A stretch of DNA of 64,000 nucleotides from Dyadobacter sp. CY347 (GTDB lineage Bacteria; Bacteroidota; Bacteroidia; Cytophagales; Spirosomataceae): contig NZ_JAKFFT010000002.1 in assembly GCF_021502655.1 (NCBI RefSeq), positions 1 through 64,000 on the forward strand, read 5' to 3'. Below, one piece after another: positions 52,735 to 61,659 of this stretch. Position numbers and translations under genes: made by a program. The notes beneath the pieces are model-generated. The model was not told the origin of the DNA. It worked only from the letters and a program-made list of their open reading frames with translations, and did not search any database. Numbering within the stretch: the stretch's first letter is position 1; each line of letters starts with the position of its first letter.

Positions 52735-55476
52735 TTATTGAATAACTATTTTCTTTGTAAAAACCTGACCATTCACATTTCGCAACCTCACCAGATATGC
52801 ACCGCTGGAAACACGTAAATCAAGGTTCAAATCCAGCACTTTACCTTTGCTATGCTGCCCTAAGGCATCTTTGTAAACTAAAACACCCGCAACATTATAA
52901 ACCTCCAACTCATACAAGCCCGTTTCGGGAACGGTTACTTTCACTGAAATTGGTGATCGGGTCGGATTTGGAAAAACGGTCAGAACATCATCTTTAACAT
53001 TCGGCTCGGAGCCAGTGATCACGTCGAGGCCGTCGCGCGTGACTGCAATGTTGGCCGTTGTACTGCAATCCCAGTCAAACTGCACTTTAAGCTGCTTGCC
53101 TATCAAGTCATAATAAGCGGTGTTGTTCTTGAATTCTGAGCTGAGATATACAACCGGAATGGCCTGACCGTTGAGTGTTACGGTAGTAGGATTGGAGGTT
53201 ACGTTTTTTATTTCAAATGTTAAATGTCTCTTGGGTAGCGATTTATCAAAGCTTTTTGTCCGCTGAACCGTTACATTAACCTGATCATTGGAAACCTTTC
53301 CGCCAAATTCTACGAGATCATATTTTAGTTTTGCAAGAGAATTAGGGTCAACGCCATCGTCATGAAACATGGTAAATGTTGATGTCGGAACTGAAATGTC
53401 CTGGTAAAACCGCACCGTCAGGCTGTCTGAGTTATAATAATCGGTGGATTTTTTGGTCGTGGAAGTAGACATTGGAATAAAACTGCCGCCTCTCGCGTAA
53501 ACCGGAATGTTATCAACTGTGAGTTTTGGGAAAATATTCGTGTTGCCATTGTAGACTTCGTTATTCCAAAAATTAAACCATTTTCCTGGCGGTAACACGA
53601 CTTTCCGTGACGGCATTCCATGCAGCAAAACAGGGGCAACAAGCAAATTTTCACCAAAAAAATACTGGTTATCAATGTTCCCAAGCGCCCTGAGATTGTT
53701 AAAATAATCCATTGGCAAACAGATCGGCCGTCCGGTAACGCTGTTTTTCCAGGCTAGTGAATAAATGTAAGGCAGGAGCTGGTAACGGATCGTTGCATAT
53801 TTTTTGACCGTGCTGTAAAATGGCTCGCTGAGGTTGAATGGTTCAATATTATCACGCTGGCCGGCGACTTTCAAAATCGGCGTGAATGTGCCGAATTGAA
53901 ACCATCGCAAATCCAGTTCTTCGTCCTTTTCAGCCTTATCAGACATGGTTATGGCCCCGCCCACATCCGAATGCATATATCCAAACCCGGACATGCCAGC
54001 CTGCAAAAGGATCGGGATTTGCAGCTTCAACCCAGCCCAATAACGGCTGACATCGCCGCTCCAAGGCAAAGCACCATATCGCTGCGAGCCCGCCCAGCCA
54101 GAGCGTGTCATATGGAAGATTCGCTTTTCAGGAAAGTCTTTCGTGAAGTTGTTGTAAAAGGTTTTAGACCAGAAAAGTGCATACAGATTATGAATTTGAA
54201 ATGCATTGCCCAGCTCATGCTCGGCATCCATCGGGTGCGGATCCGGCTCTATTTTCTCACTCCACCAGCCCGCCACGCCCTGAATGGCCAATCTTTTTTG
54301 TTTTTCCCAAAGCCAGGTTTGCGCAGCGGGCTTGAAAATATCGAGCAAGCCACCTTTAGTAGTGCCTATATCGAGTATGTAAGTCTGGTTGCCCTTGGTT
54401 TTCTTTGCAAAAAGAGATTGTGTTTCAGCAAATTTGTAGTTGACAGACTGTGTGCTAATGTAAGGATCTGCAATCAGAATGGTTTTGACGCCCTTATCAA
54501 GGAGACTTTTTACCATTCCGGTCGCATTAGGCCAGTTTTTTGTATCCCAATCCATGTTACCGCGCACATTCGTACCGCCATACCAATGCTGATCCAACGC
54601 CAACGCATCCACCGGAAATCCCTGATCTTGAAGCTTGGTAATGGCCACCGTCGCGTCGCTATCATTTTTATAACCCGATTTTGACTGAATGTAGCCAAAA
54701 GCCCACCGAGGAGGCAGCGGCTGCCGACCCGTCAATTGCGTATAACTGGCCATAATTTCATCATTATTATCGCCGTGTATCAGATAATAGGCCCACTTCC
54801 CGTTGCTGGCAGCTTCCACACGCAGCAATGTTGAGTCCACAGCGCCCACATACATGCGCATGGAACCTGGTCTGTCGCTGTCGAAGAAGAGGCCATATTT
54901 GTGGGACGAAACAATGAAAGAGACATTCAGGCTTTGGGATAGGCCCGTCGACTGGTCAAAATATTCATATTCCCAGGAGTTATAAAAATCAAAGCCTTTC
55001 CTCGCCAGATCCGGGCCAAACGGCCGGCCACCTGCGCCGTGAAAAACGTCTTTTGGATTAATGTTAAATGTATAACTGACCGAATCCTTTGTCTGCACAA
55101 AACCGCGCGTTTCCTTGATCTTAACTGCATTACCCGACTTTAATGCAACATGCAGCGGAAACTTGTCGATTGCCAGCGTGCACTTTTCAGTCCGTATTTC
55201 AATGTTGTCTTTGGTTTCAACAACATTCAATGCACCGGTTGAAGGTGAAAGAATTACGGAGAAAGAACTGTCCAGCGAAGGGGCGTTTCGGGATGCTAGC
55301 AGCTGAACTTTAAATATTTCCGGGGAGAATGCCTGAATGCGCAGCACACGTTTTGTTCCAATAATATCAATGCTGCCTTTTCCCGTCTCAAAACTTACGA
55401 AATTGCCCGCTCCCTGCCCAAAAGACAGTTTGCTCACAACCACAAGAAGTAAAATAAGGCAGTATTTGTATCGCAT
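52735..55476 (-). CDS. GH31 family glycosidase with type IX secretion tail
   Basis: The start at 55476 (MRYKYCLILLLVVVSKLSFGQ) gives a clear signal peptide and 913 residues; an ATG six codons earlier is poorer. A GH31 N-terminal sandwich (~25-230) is followed by the barrel (PPRWAFGYIQSKSGY, ALALDQHWYGG). The acid/base Asp475 in WSGDVSRYW is present. At the usual nucleophile position the sequence reads WWSEKIEPD with Glu407 where GH31 enzymes have Asp. The last ~85 residues (VFPNPTRSPISVKV...KKIVIQ) form a T9SS type A sorting domain, so the enzyme is secreted or held on the surface. It should act on alpha-glucosides or alpha-xylosides, unless the Glu has changed the chemistry. Confidence 0.88.
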   Translation of the reverse strand: MRYKYCLILLLVVVSKLSFGQGAGNFVSFETGKGSIDIIGTKRVLRIQAFSPEIFKVQLLASRNAPSLDSSFSVILSPSTGALNVVETKDNIEIRTEKCTLAIDKFPLHVALKSGNAVKIKETRGFVQTKDSVSYTFNINPKDVFHGAGGRPFGPDLARKGFDFYNSWEYEYFDQSTGLSQSLNVSFIVSSHKYGLFFDSDRPGSMRMYVGAVDSTLLRVEAASNGKWAYYLIHGDNNDEIMASYTQLTGRQPLPPRWAFGYIQSKSGYKNDSDATVAITKLQDQGFPVDALALDQHWYGGTNVRGNMDWDTKNWPNATGMVKSLLDKGVKTILIADPYISTQSVNYKFAETQSLFAKKTKGNQTYILDIGTTKGGLLDIFKPAAQTWLWEKQKRLAIQGVAGWWSEKIEPDPHPMDAEHELGNAFQIHNLYALFWSKTFYNNFTKDFPEKRIFHMTRSGWAGSQRYGALPWSGDVSRYWAGLKLQIPILLQAGMSGFGYMHSDVGGAITMSDKAEKDEELDLRWFQFGTFTPILKVAGQRDNIEPFNLSEPFYSTVKKYATIRYQLLPYIYSLAWKNSVTGRPICLPMDYFNNLRALGNIDNQYFFGENLLVAPVLLHGMPSRKVVLPPGKWFNFWNNEVYNGNTNIFPKLTVDNIPVYARGGSFIPMSTSTTKKSTDYYNSDSLTVRFYQDISVPTSTFTMFHDDGVDPNSLAKLKYDLVEFGGKVSNDQVNVTVQRTKSFDKSLPKRHLTFEIKNVTSNPTTVTLNGQAIPVVYLSSEFKNNTAYYDLIGKQLKVQFDWDCSTTANIAVTRDGLDVITGSEPNVKDDVLTVFPNPTRSPISVKVTVPETGLYELEVYNVAGVLVYKDALGQHSKGKVLDLNLDLRVSSGAYLVRLRNVNGQVFTKKIVIQ

Positions 55477-55565
55477 AAACTCAAAAGGGACCACACCCAG
55501 CGCTCCCTACTAAGTTAGCTTAATAAAACAAATTTTCCTGGCTATTGTTTAATTTGTGGAGGTGA

Positions 55566-56606
55566 TTAGTTGCAGTTTTCGTATTTGAACTTTGTGATTT
55601 GGGTCACAATATTGCCAGGATAGTCTACTGTAAACGTCGATGTTTCCGGAAGGCCATTTGCATTATATTTCCATACGGTATTTTCAATGTACGGCTCGCG
55701 ATCCGGATAGGTTATTGTTTTCTTAACCATATTATTCTGATCGCCTGTTGTTCGAAGCACGGCAATGTTATCTGGAATTCCTTTATAACTGGAAGGAATC
55801 AATAATTCCGGGTTTTTGTGATTATCAAATGATCGTCTTTCAGAATACACCAGCTTTGACTGGTAATGGCTCTCAACCAATGTTATATTGTCATCAACAT
55901 ATTCTATAACTATTTGTCCATTACCATATGAATTTTTGATCACCCTGCCTTTTTCATCATACTTGATATATTCAGTGTCAGCAAATATCTTTTTCCCTTC
56001 TTTGAAATAAGTGATTGATTCTGAACCGTTTTCAGATTTTTGCGATATAGACTGGACAAGGCCTTGCGAATCGTATTCGTAGTTTTTGCTAAGCTCCGTT
56101 TCATAGGTTTTTGGAGCATAATTGTCTCCCTGGACAACAGTTGTTGTTTTGTTGGAAGATGATTGTACGAGCTTATTATTGTAATTAAAGGTTGTAATGT
56201 CATTTACCTCAATATTGCCTTTTTTATAGAATGGGTAATCATTATATGAGTAGTTCCCTTGTTGGAGGGTTAAGCTATGTCTCCTAATTTCTGTCAGGAA
56301 ACCATCCGCATCATACTTAAACGTATAGTTTTCGTCTTCACTGGATTTTGTGGGAAACGCTGATGAAGGACCTCGCTCAGCAATTTGAACAACTGTTATT
56401 TTGCTAAGGTTGCCTTCCGTACCATATTGTAAATTCGATTCATAAGTATAGTTGACTGTGTCAGCATAGCTAATTTGCTTGGCAGTATAGGACTTTCCAA
56501 CAAATCGGCAATTTGCAGATGGTTGAACCTCATGATCTTTTTTACTACAAGAGAAAAATAAAGCCAGAAAGGCAAGGGAAGTAAATGTTGATTGATAGAA
56601 GCGCAT
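55566..56606 (-). CDS. Hypothetical lipoprotein, paralogue A
   Basis: This 346-residue lipoprotein has lipobox FFSC at about 17-20 (signal MRFYQSTFTSLAFLALFFSC). The body is a run of short beta motifs with repeated YxYDxxG-like phrases (FKYDADGFLTEIRR, YEYDSQGLVQSISQ, IKYDEKGRVIKNSY, WKYNANGLPETSTF), resembling YD/Rhs-type repeats. It is probably a surface beta-structure. It is clearly paralogous to the next gene upstream (56719-57765). Function unknown. Confidence 0.75.
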   Translation of the reverse strand: MRFYQSTFTSLAFLALFFSCSKKDHEVQPSANCRFVGKSYTAKQISYADTVNYTYESNLQYGTEGNLSKITVVQIAERGPSSAFPTKSSEDENYTFKYDADGFLTEIRRHSLTLQQGNYSYNDYPFYKKGNIEVNDITTFNYNNKLVQSSSNKTTTVVQGDNYAPKTYETELSKNYEYDSQGLVQSISQKSENGSESITYFKEGKKIFADTEYIKYDEKGRVIKNSYGNGQIVIEYVDDNITLVESHYQSKLVYSERRSFDNHKNPELLIPSSYKGIPDNIAVLRTTGDQNNMVKKTITYPDREPYIENTVWKYNANGLPETSTFTVDYPGNIVTQITKFKYENCN

Positions 56607-56648
56607 TTCTGTGTTTTTATGAAGACAATATTAATTTGAAATGTTTAA

Positions 56649-56705
56649 CTATAACTTGTAAGTCGCTGAAACATCCGCCTCGATCATACGCAACCGGTTA
56701 ATTAT
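56649..56705 (-). pseudogene. C-terminal remnant of an outer membrane barrel gene
   Basis: Read on the minus strand this 57-bp stretch gives NRLRMIEADVSATYKL and a stop. It matches the last residues of the barrel protein at 57800-59113 (QYLRMVSVGTSATYTL plus stop), with LRM and SATY-x-L conserved. It lies just after the stop of paralogue B and ahead of paralogue A. That is where a barrel gene would stand if the barrel-plus-lipoprotein unit had been duplicated and one barrel then deleted. Confidence 0.6.
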
Positions 56706-56718
56706 TTGAAGGGGCTGT

Positions 56719-57765
56719 TTATTGACAATCCTGGTAGTTGTAGGATGTTGTTTTTGTAGCCGTAGAGCCGGATTGTATATAGGTAGTAACCGCCGTGATA
56801 GGATACCCGGAAGCATTATATTGATAGATCGTCTTCTGTTCATAATCAGGCCGGTTGGGATAAACGGATTTGCTGCTGGTTAGGTTATTGCCTCCGTCCG
56901 TAAATTGTAAAATCCTCATTTCTTCAGGAATACCTTTGAATTTTGCGGGAAGAAGTTTATCCGGATTTATGTTGTCGTCATAAGTTCTTGTTTCGAGGAA
57001 CTGTTGTTTCGACTGAGATGTGCCTTTATAAGTGATTAGATCCCCTTTAGTGTCATATGTGAAGTCATATTCGACGTCATAAAACAAAAGCTTAGTAAGC
57101 TGTCCTTTGTCATCATATGTCATTGTTGGAGTCGACGCCTTAATCCCATTTTTAAATGGTGTTACTGTAGTGCTGCTGCCAATTGTTTCTGTAATTGTTT
57201 TAATGACCCCATTTGGTTCATAAATGTATTCTTTCTTGACATCAGCATTAACTTTTACATCCAGATTTCTTTCACTTTTAAATTCGACAACACTGGTTTT
57301 AGTTGAGCTTCGCAGTAAATTTGATTCGTAGTTAAATTTGGTAACTTCCTTGGCTATGATTTTTCCATGCCGATAAGCAGGATAATTATCATATAGAAAA
57401 GTGTTTTTTATTCCGCCTTCCTGTAAAGTCAATGTGGTTAAGGTCATCTCGGCAAGAAATCCCTCTTCATTATATTTAAGAATGTATAGTCTGGTTTCGG
57501 TGACATCTGTGTTGATCGCCTCGGTATACATATCCATACTAATCGTTCTTCTTGTCGCTGATGCCTCAACTAGATTCCCTGCGTCGTCTTGTTTAAAGTT
57601 AGAAACAAACGTCTCACTATAAATTTCACCAGGGCGGGATTGTTTCATTTCATAGTTCTGACCAATATACCTGCATGATTTCGGTGTTGCATGGTCATCT
57701 TTTGAACAGGAAAACGATAGTGCCAAGGCTATCGCGGAGATTAATGTTGATTTGAGAAAGCGCAT
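56719..57765 (-). CDS. Hypothetical lipoprotein, paralogue B
   Basis: This 348-residue lipoprotein starts MRFLKSTLISAIALALSFSC with the lipobox at 17-20. It shares with the 55566-56606 protein the opening CR(Y/F)(I/V)G block after the lipobox, the YD-type repeats (LKYNEEGFLAEMTL, YIYEPNGVIKTITE, MTYDDKGQLTKLLF, YQYNASGYPITAVT) and the Cys-containing end (YNYQDCQ). It follows the outer membrane barrel gene by 34 bp, so the two are probably co-expressed and may interact at the surface. Confidence 0.75.
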   Translation of the reverse strand: MRFLKSTLISAIALALSFSCSKDDHATPKSCRYIGQNYEMKQSRPGEIYSETFVSNFKQDDAGNLVEASATRRTISMDMYTEAINTDVTETRLYILKYNEEGFLAEMTLTTLTLQEGGIKNTFLYDNYPAYRHGKIIAKEVTKFNYESNLLRSSTKTSVVEFKSERNLDVKVNADVKKEYIYEPNGVIKTITETIGSSTTVTPFKNGIKASTPTMTYDDKGQLTKLLFYDVEYDFTYDTKGDLITYKGTSQSKQQFLETRTYDDNINPDKLLPAKFKGIPEEMRILQFTDGGNNLTSSKSVYPNRPDYEQKTIYQYNASGYPITAVTTYIQSGSTATKTTSYNYQDCQ

Positions 57766-57799
57766 CGTGTCCTTATGATATTAAGTAAAGGATTTGGAT

Positions 57800-59113
57800 T
57801 TACAATGTATAAGTTGCTGAGGTACCCACACTGACCATACGCAGATATTGGTCATAGGAATGCCAGAAGCTAGAATCAAACATTCCGAACCCGCTTTCAG
57901 GCATAGAAGTGTCATTTTGAGTTTTTGGGAGAAATGTTCGGTTACGAATTTTCGGATAAATGCCACCGGTGAATTTAGCAGAAGCATTTAATGTAATGCG
58001 CTTGGTGATAGCATAGTCGGCGGCTAAACCCGCATTGAGGCCTACCAGATATTTTTTTGAATCTAATTTAGACCATCTATGAAAATATGCCATTTCAGAT
58101 TGCGGATCTTCTTGATAACCAATACCCTGTTTTATTTCGTTCCTAAGCATGATTGCAATGGTTGGGCCAGCAAATGCATAAGGCTTGAACTTGTTTCTTT
58201 CGTCACGATTCAGAACCACATTCATAGCCAGGTCAAAATGCATGGTACTGGATAAGAAACCAGTCGTTTTAAGGTCTGTATCATATTTTTTTGGGATAAG
58301 GATAGACTGCGGAAACGGGATACTATGAAAGCCGGTGTTTTCAAGGAAAATGTTTTCGGCCTTCGTTTTGTTAAAATAAGCCCCCAGCTCAATCCCGACT
58401 CTTTTAAAAAGATCCAGATCGATTCGAAGGCCAAGTGGAATGGACGAACTGCTATTAAATTCAGTTTTTCGATAGGCAACTCTTCCTTTGACAGTTCCAG
58501 CATTAATGTCAAAAGCAGTTTTATTAAAACCATAACCCACATACGGTCCAATTCGGACAGTGGTTTTGAATTGGTTCATGCTTTCCTCGAAAATGAAGGA
58601 TTCTCCATTTGCGGCTTCGTTTGCGTAAACAGTCAGGTTTTTTAGATAACGCGCTGAATACAGCGGTCTGATATTTGATTTGATATAGTACGCTTGAACA
58701 AGCTCTTTTCCAAAGATGATCGGTAATGCGCGCTGGACATGCTTTGGCGCAATGACCAGCAAGGAATCGTTTTTCTCGATATAAAAAATCTTGGTATGGT
58801 CATTAAACAGCAGACTATTTGACCCTTTCACCAGTAATGTTAGCATTGCATCCCGGTTGCCAATTGTCCGGTTTATGAAGCGTTTCCCATTCTCATTCCT
58901 TATTTCCATCACATTGGCGAATGGAATGAGTTGCCTGCCTTTGACGCCAGACACAGAAACTTGCTGTTTTTTATAACTTAGGACAGTCTTCCCGATCAGA
59001 GGAGCTAATTGATTCTTAACAAAGACAGAATCTCTCTGCGCAATAGAAGTGAAAGAGATACATAATAAAGTAATGCAGAGAGCAGAACGAAGTATATGCA
59101 CAAAAAAATACAT
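57800..59113 (-). CDS. Outer membrane beta-barrel protein
   Basis: This 437-residue protein has a signal peptide ending SIAQ at about residue 26. After an N-terminal region of about 160 residues (VSGVKGRQLIPFANVMEIRN) it has strand pairs of an outer membrane barrel (RIGPYVGYGFNKTAFDINAG, MNVVLNRDERNKFKPYAFAG) and the final strand SVGTSATYTL. No plug is present, so it is a small porin-like or scaffold barrel. The ATG at 59113 lies inside a hairpin that looks like the terminator of the gene before it; a GTG at 59101 is an alternative start. The C-terminal tail has a duplicate remnant at 56649. Confidence 0.72.
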   Translation of the reverse strand: MYFFVHILRSALCITLLCISFTSIAQRDSVFVKNQLAPLIGKTVLSYKKQQVSVSGVKGRQLIPFANVMEIRNENGKRFINRTIGNRDAMLTLLVKGSNSLLFNDHTKIFYIEKNDSLLVIAPKHVQRALPIIFGKELVQAYYIKSNIRPLYSARYLKNLTVYANEAANGESFIFEESMNQFKTTVRIGPYVGYGFNKTAFDINAGTVKGRVAYRKTEFNSSSSIPLGLRIDLDLFKRVGIELGAYFNKTKAENIFLENTGFHSIPFPQSILIPKKYDTDLKTTGFLSSTMHFDLAMNVVLNRDERNKFKPYAFAGPTIAIMLRNEIKQGIGYQEDPQSEMAYFHRWSKLDSKKYLVGLNAGLAADYAITKRITLNASAKFTGGIYPKIRNRTFLPKTQNDTSMPESGFGMFDSSFWHSYDQYLRMVSVGTSATYTL

Positions 59114-59135
59114 TTGGAGTGGTCTCCAAATGTAT
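59108..59135 (-). terminator. Hairpin with U run overlapping the barrel gene start
   Basis: ATACATTTGGAG and CTCCAAATGTAT form a perfect 12-bp stem with an ACCA loop, followed on the minus strand by six or seven T residues. It lies 43 bp past the SDR stop codon and has the form of a rho-independent terminator. The right arm contains the ATG annotated as the start of the next gene. So either it ends the SDR transcript and the barrel gene starts later, or it masks that start as a translation switch. Confidence 0.65.
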
Positions 59136-59177
59136 CAAAGTAAACTCGATTTTACTTAATTTTTTATAAAATTAATA

Positions 59178-59966
59178 CTACATACTCTCCGTCCTGCCAC
59201 CATCCACCGGCAGGTTCACTCCGCTAATGCTTGCGGCGGCTGGCGAACACAAAAACGCGACTGCGGCTGCAACTTCTTTTGCCTCGCTAAACCGGCGGAT
59301 GGGAATGCTGGATTGTAATTCCTGAGCAACTTCATCCTTTGATTTACCTGAATTTTTGCTGCGCATTTCCAAAACAGAATCCAGGCGCGATGTAACGGTG
59401 TAACCTGGCAAAATGTTATTGGAAGTGATCCCAAACTGGCCTAATTCCAATGATAATGTCTTTGACCAGCTGGCTACGGCTCCGCGGATGGTGTTGGATA
59501 CGCCTAAACCAATGATCGGTTGCTTCACCGAAGTGCTGATAATGTTGACAATGCGGCCATAACCTGCTCTTTTCATGGACGGAACCACTGCCTGAGCCAG
59601 AAACTGGTTGTTGGTCAAATGCATTTGAAATGTTTTGAGAAACTGGTCGGGGTCGGCTTCAATGATCGGGCCGCCGGAGGGGCCGCCTGTGTTGTTGACG
59701 AGAATGTGGACGTCCGGTACGAGGCGGAGGTAATTATCAATGGCTTCCTTTACATTGTTATGGTCTGCAAAATCCGCGACGACGTAACGGTGAAGCTGCC
59801 CGACCGAGGTGTCGAGCGTGTCGACGGCTTCTCGCAATTTTTCTTCATTACGGGCTATTAATGTCACATTTGCGCCTAATAATGCGAGTTCAACGGCCGA
59901 TGCAAGGCCAATTCCCTGTGTGCTTCCGCAAACCAATGCCGTTTTTCCACTTAAATCCAGATTCAT
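59178..59966 (-). CDS. Atypical short-chain dehydrogenase/reductase family protein
   Basis: This 262-residue Rossmann protein has the cofactor motif GSTQGIG (14-20), Arg39 that suggests NADP, NNTGG (91-95) and Ser144. The catalytic YxxxK is not present: the aligned place reads SNTIR (Ser157, Arg161). Some SDR relatives with this SNxxR form are known, usually named FabG-like or simply SDR, and their chemistry is unclear. The C-terminal PVDGGRTESM is normal for the family. It is divergently transcribed from purH, with 138 bp between the starts. Confidence 0.85.
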   Translation of the reverse strand: MNLDLSGKTALVCGSTQGIGLASAVELALLGANVTLIARNEEKLREAVDTLDTSVGQLHRYVVADFADHNNVKEAIDNYLRLVPDVHILVNNTGGPSGGPIIEADPDQFLKTFQMHLTNNQFLAQAVVPSMKRAGYGRIVNIISTSVKQPIIGLGVSNTIRGAVASWSKTLSLELGQFGITSNNILPGYTVTSRLDSVLEMRSKNSGKSKDEVAQELQSSIPIRRFSEAKEVAAAVAFLCSPAAASISGVNLPVDGGRTESM

Positions 59967-60051
59967 CGCTTTTTATATTTAATGCTTATAATTCGTAAGT
60001 TATCTCCCCGATTTTAGCAGTTTCTGCTTCAAACTTCGTCGTTTTTTCGGC

Positions 60052-60059
60052 TATCTTTG
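60052..60059 (+). promoter_or_regulatory. -7 promoter box (TATCTTTG) of purH
   Basis: TATCTTTG is an exact TAnnTTTG match, 45 bp upstream of the purH start codon, predicting a leader of about 39 nt. The -33 area lacks a clear TTTG. Confidence 0.55.
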
Positions 60060-60104
60060 CGGTTTATTTTTCAGTCAGAGAAATCATTAGTCTAACATTC
60101 CACA

Positions 60105-61640
60105 ATGTCGAAAAAAATCCAATCCGCTCTTATATCTGTATATTATAAGGACGGACTTGAACCTTTGGTTCGCCTGCTGCACAACAACGGTGTCAAACTC
60201 TACTCCACCGGCGGCACTCAGACTTTCATTGAAAACCTGAACATTCCTGTAACTGCCGCGGAGGAACTGACCGGTTACCCTTCTATTTTCGGAGGACGGG
60301 TTAAAACGTTGCACCCTGCCATTATGGGCGGCATTCTTTATCGCCGCGATGATGCAGGTGATGTGGCGCAAGCGCAGCAATACAATATTCCTGCCATTGA
60401 TCTGGTGGTTGTGGATCTTTATCCTTTTGAAGAAACCGTTGCTTCGGGCGCAGGCGAGGAGGATATTATTGAAAAAATCGACATTGGAGGCATTTCGCTG
60501 ATTCGTGCTACTGCCAAAAATTTTAAAGACACGCTGATCGTTTCATCACGCAGCCAATATGCAGAGGTTGTGGAGTTGCTGACTGCAAAAGCAGGCGCGA
60601 CAGACATTGAAGATCGTCGTTACTACGCTGGACAAGCATTTGCGGTTTCGTCACATTACGATGGCGCAATCAATCGCTTTTTCACAGCTGATAAAGAAAA
60701 AACAGATAAAGCGCTTTTTGACTTTACAAGCCTGGCTTCGCAAACATTGCGTTACGGCGAAAACCCGCACCAGAATGCCACTTACTACGGCGATCTGGAA
60801 GGGATTTTTGATAAACTGCATGGTAAGGAGCTTTCGTATAATAATTTAGTTGACGTTGATGCCTGCGTAAGTCTGATAGACGAATTCGCAGATGCGCAGC
60901 CAACATTCGCCATTATTAAGCATACAAATGCCTGCGGAATTGCAACTGCCCCAACAGCGAAGGAAGCTTACGACAATGCATTGGCCTGCGATCCGGTTTC
61001 GGCATTTGGTGGTGTGGTGATCACGAATACAAAAGTAGATCTTGCTACTGCTGAGGAACTTAATAAATTGTTCATGGAGATTCTGATCGCTCCGGAATAT
61101 GATGAAGATGCGTTGCAATTATTAAAATCGAAGAAAAACAGGATTTTGCTAAAACGCAATGCAGTGGTTTTGCCACAAATTATGTTCAAAACCATTCTGA
61201 ACGGCGTTTTAGTGCAGGATAAAGATCTTTCTACCGAAGTTCAGTCCCAATTTAAAACGGTTACAGAAAAGGCTCCTACCGCCAATGAGCTTACTGCGCT
61301 TGAATTTGCATTGAAAGTCTGCAAGCATACCAAATCCAACACAATCGTTCTAGCGAAAGAAAACCAACTTCTGGCCAGCGGAACCGGACAGACTTCCCGC
61401 GTGGACGCCTTGCGCCAGGCCATCGACAAAGCCAAAGCATTCGGCTTCGATCTGAACGGAGCAGTAATGGCCTCAGACGCATTCTTCCCTTTTGCCGACT
61501 GCGTTGAGATCGCGCATTTAGCTGGGATCACAGCAGTTGTGCAGCCGGGCGGTTCTATTCGTGATAAAGATTCTACGGATTACTGCAATGCGAATGGCGT
61601 GGCGATGGTAACTACTGGCGTGCGTCATTTTAAGCATTGA
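60105..61640 (+). CDS. purH: Bifunctional AICAR formyltransferase/IMP cyclohydrolase
   Basis: This 511-residue cytosolic enzyme catalyses the last two steps of IMP synthesis. The N-terminal MGS-like cyclohydrolase domain (~1-190) reads SALISVYYKDGLEPL and LYSTGGT, then GRVKTLHPAIMGGIL. The AICAR formyltransferase domain follows, with LRYGENPHQNATYYG, IKHTNACGIA, and SDAFFPFAD, and ends GVAMVTTGVRHFKH. The length is usual for the family. It stands alone with its own promoter; no other pur gene is in the window. Confidence 0.97.
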   Translation: MSKKIQSALISVYYKDGLEPLVRLLHNNGVKLYSTGGTQTFIENLNIPVTAAEELTGYPSIFGGRVKTLHPAIMGGILYRRDDAGDVAQAQQYNIPAIDLVVVDLYPFEETVASGAGEEDIIEKIDIGGISLIRATAKNFKDTLIVSSRSQYAEVVELLTAKAGATDIEDRRYYAGQAFAVSSHYDGAINRFFTADKEKTDKALFDFTSLASQTLRYGENPHQNATYYGDLEGIFDKLHGKELSYNNLVDVDACVSLIDEFADAQPTFAIIKHTNACGIATAPTAKEAYDNALACDPVSAFGGVVITNTKVDLATAEELNKLFMEILIAPEYDEDALQLLKSKKNRILLKRNAVVLPQIMFKTILNGVLVQDKDLSTEVQSQFKTVTEKAPTANELTALEFALKVCKHTKSNTIVLAKENQLLASGTGQTSRVDALRQAIDKAKAFGFDLNGAVMASDAFFPFADCVEIAHLAGITAVVQPGGSIRDKDSTDYCNANGVAMVTTGVRHFKH

Positions 61641-61659
61641 GGCTCGTCAGCAGTTGAAT

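Noticed and set aside
56649..56843. 64-residue ORF overlapping paralogue B
   Set aside because: Only its last part (56649-56705) resembles the barrel C-terminus; the rest is an antiphase reading of the lipoprotein gene.
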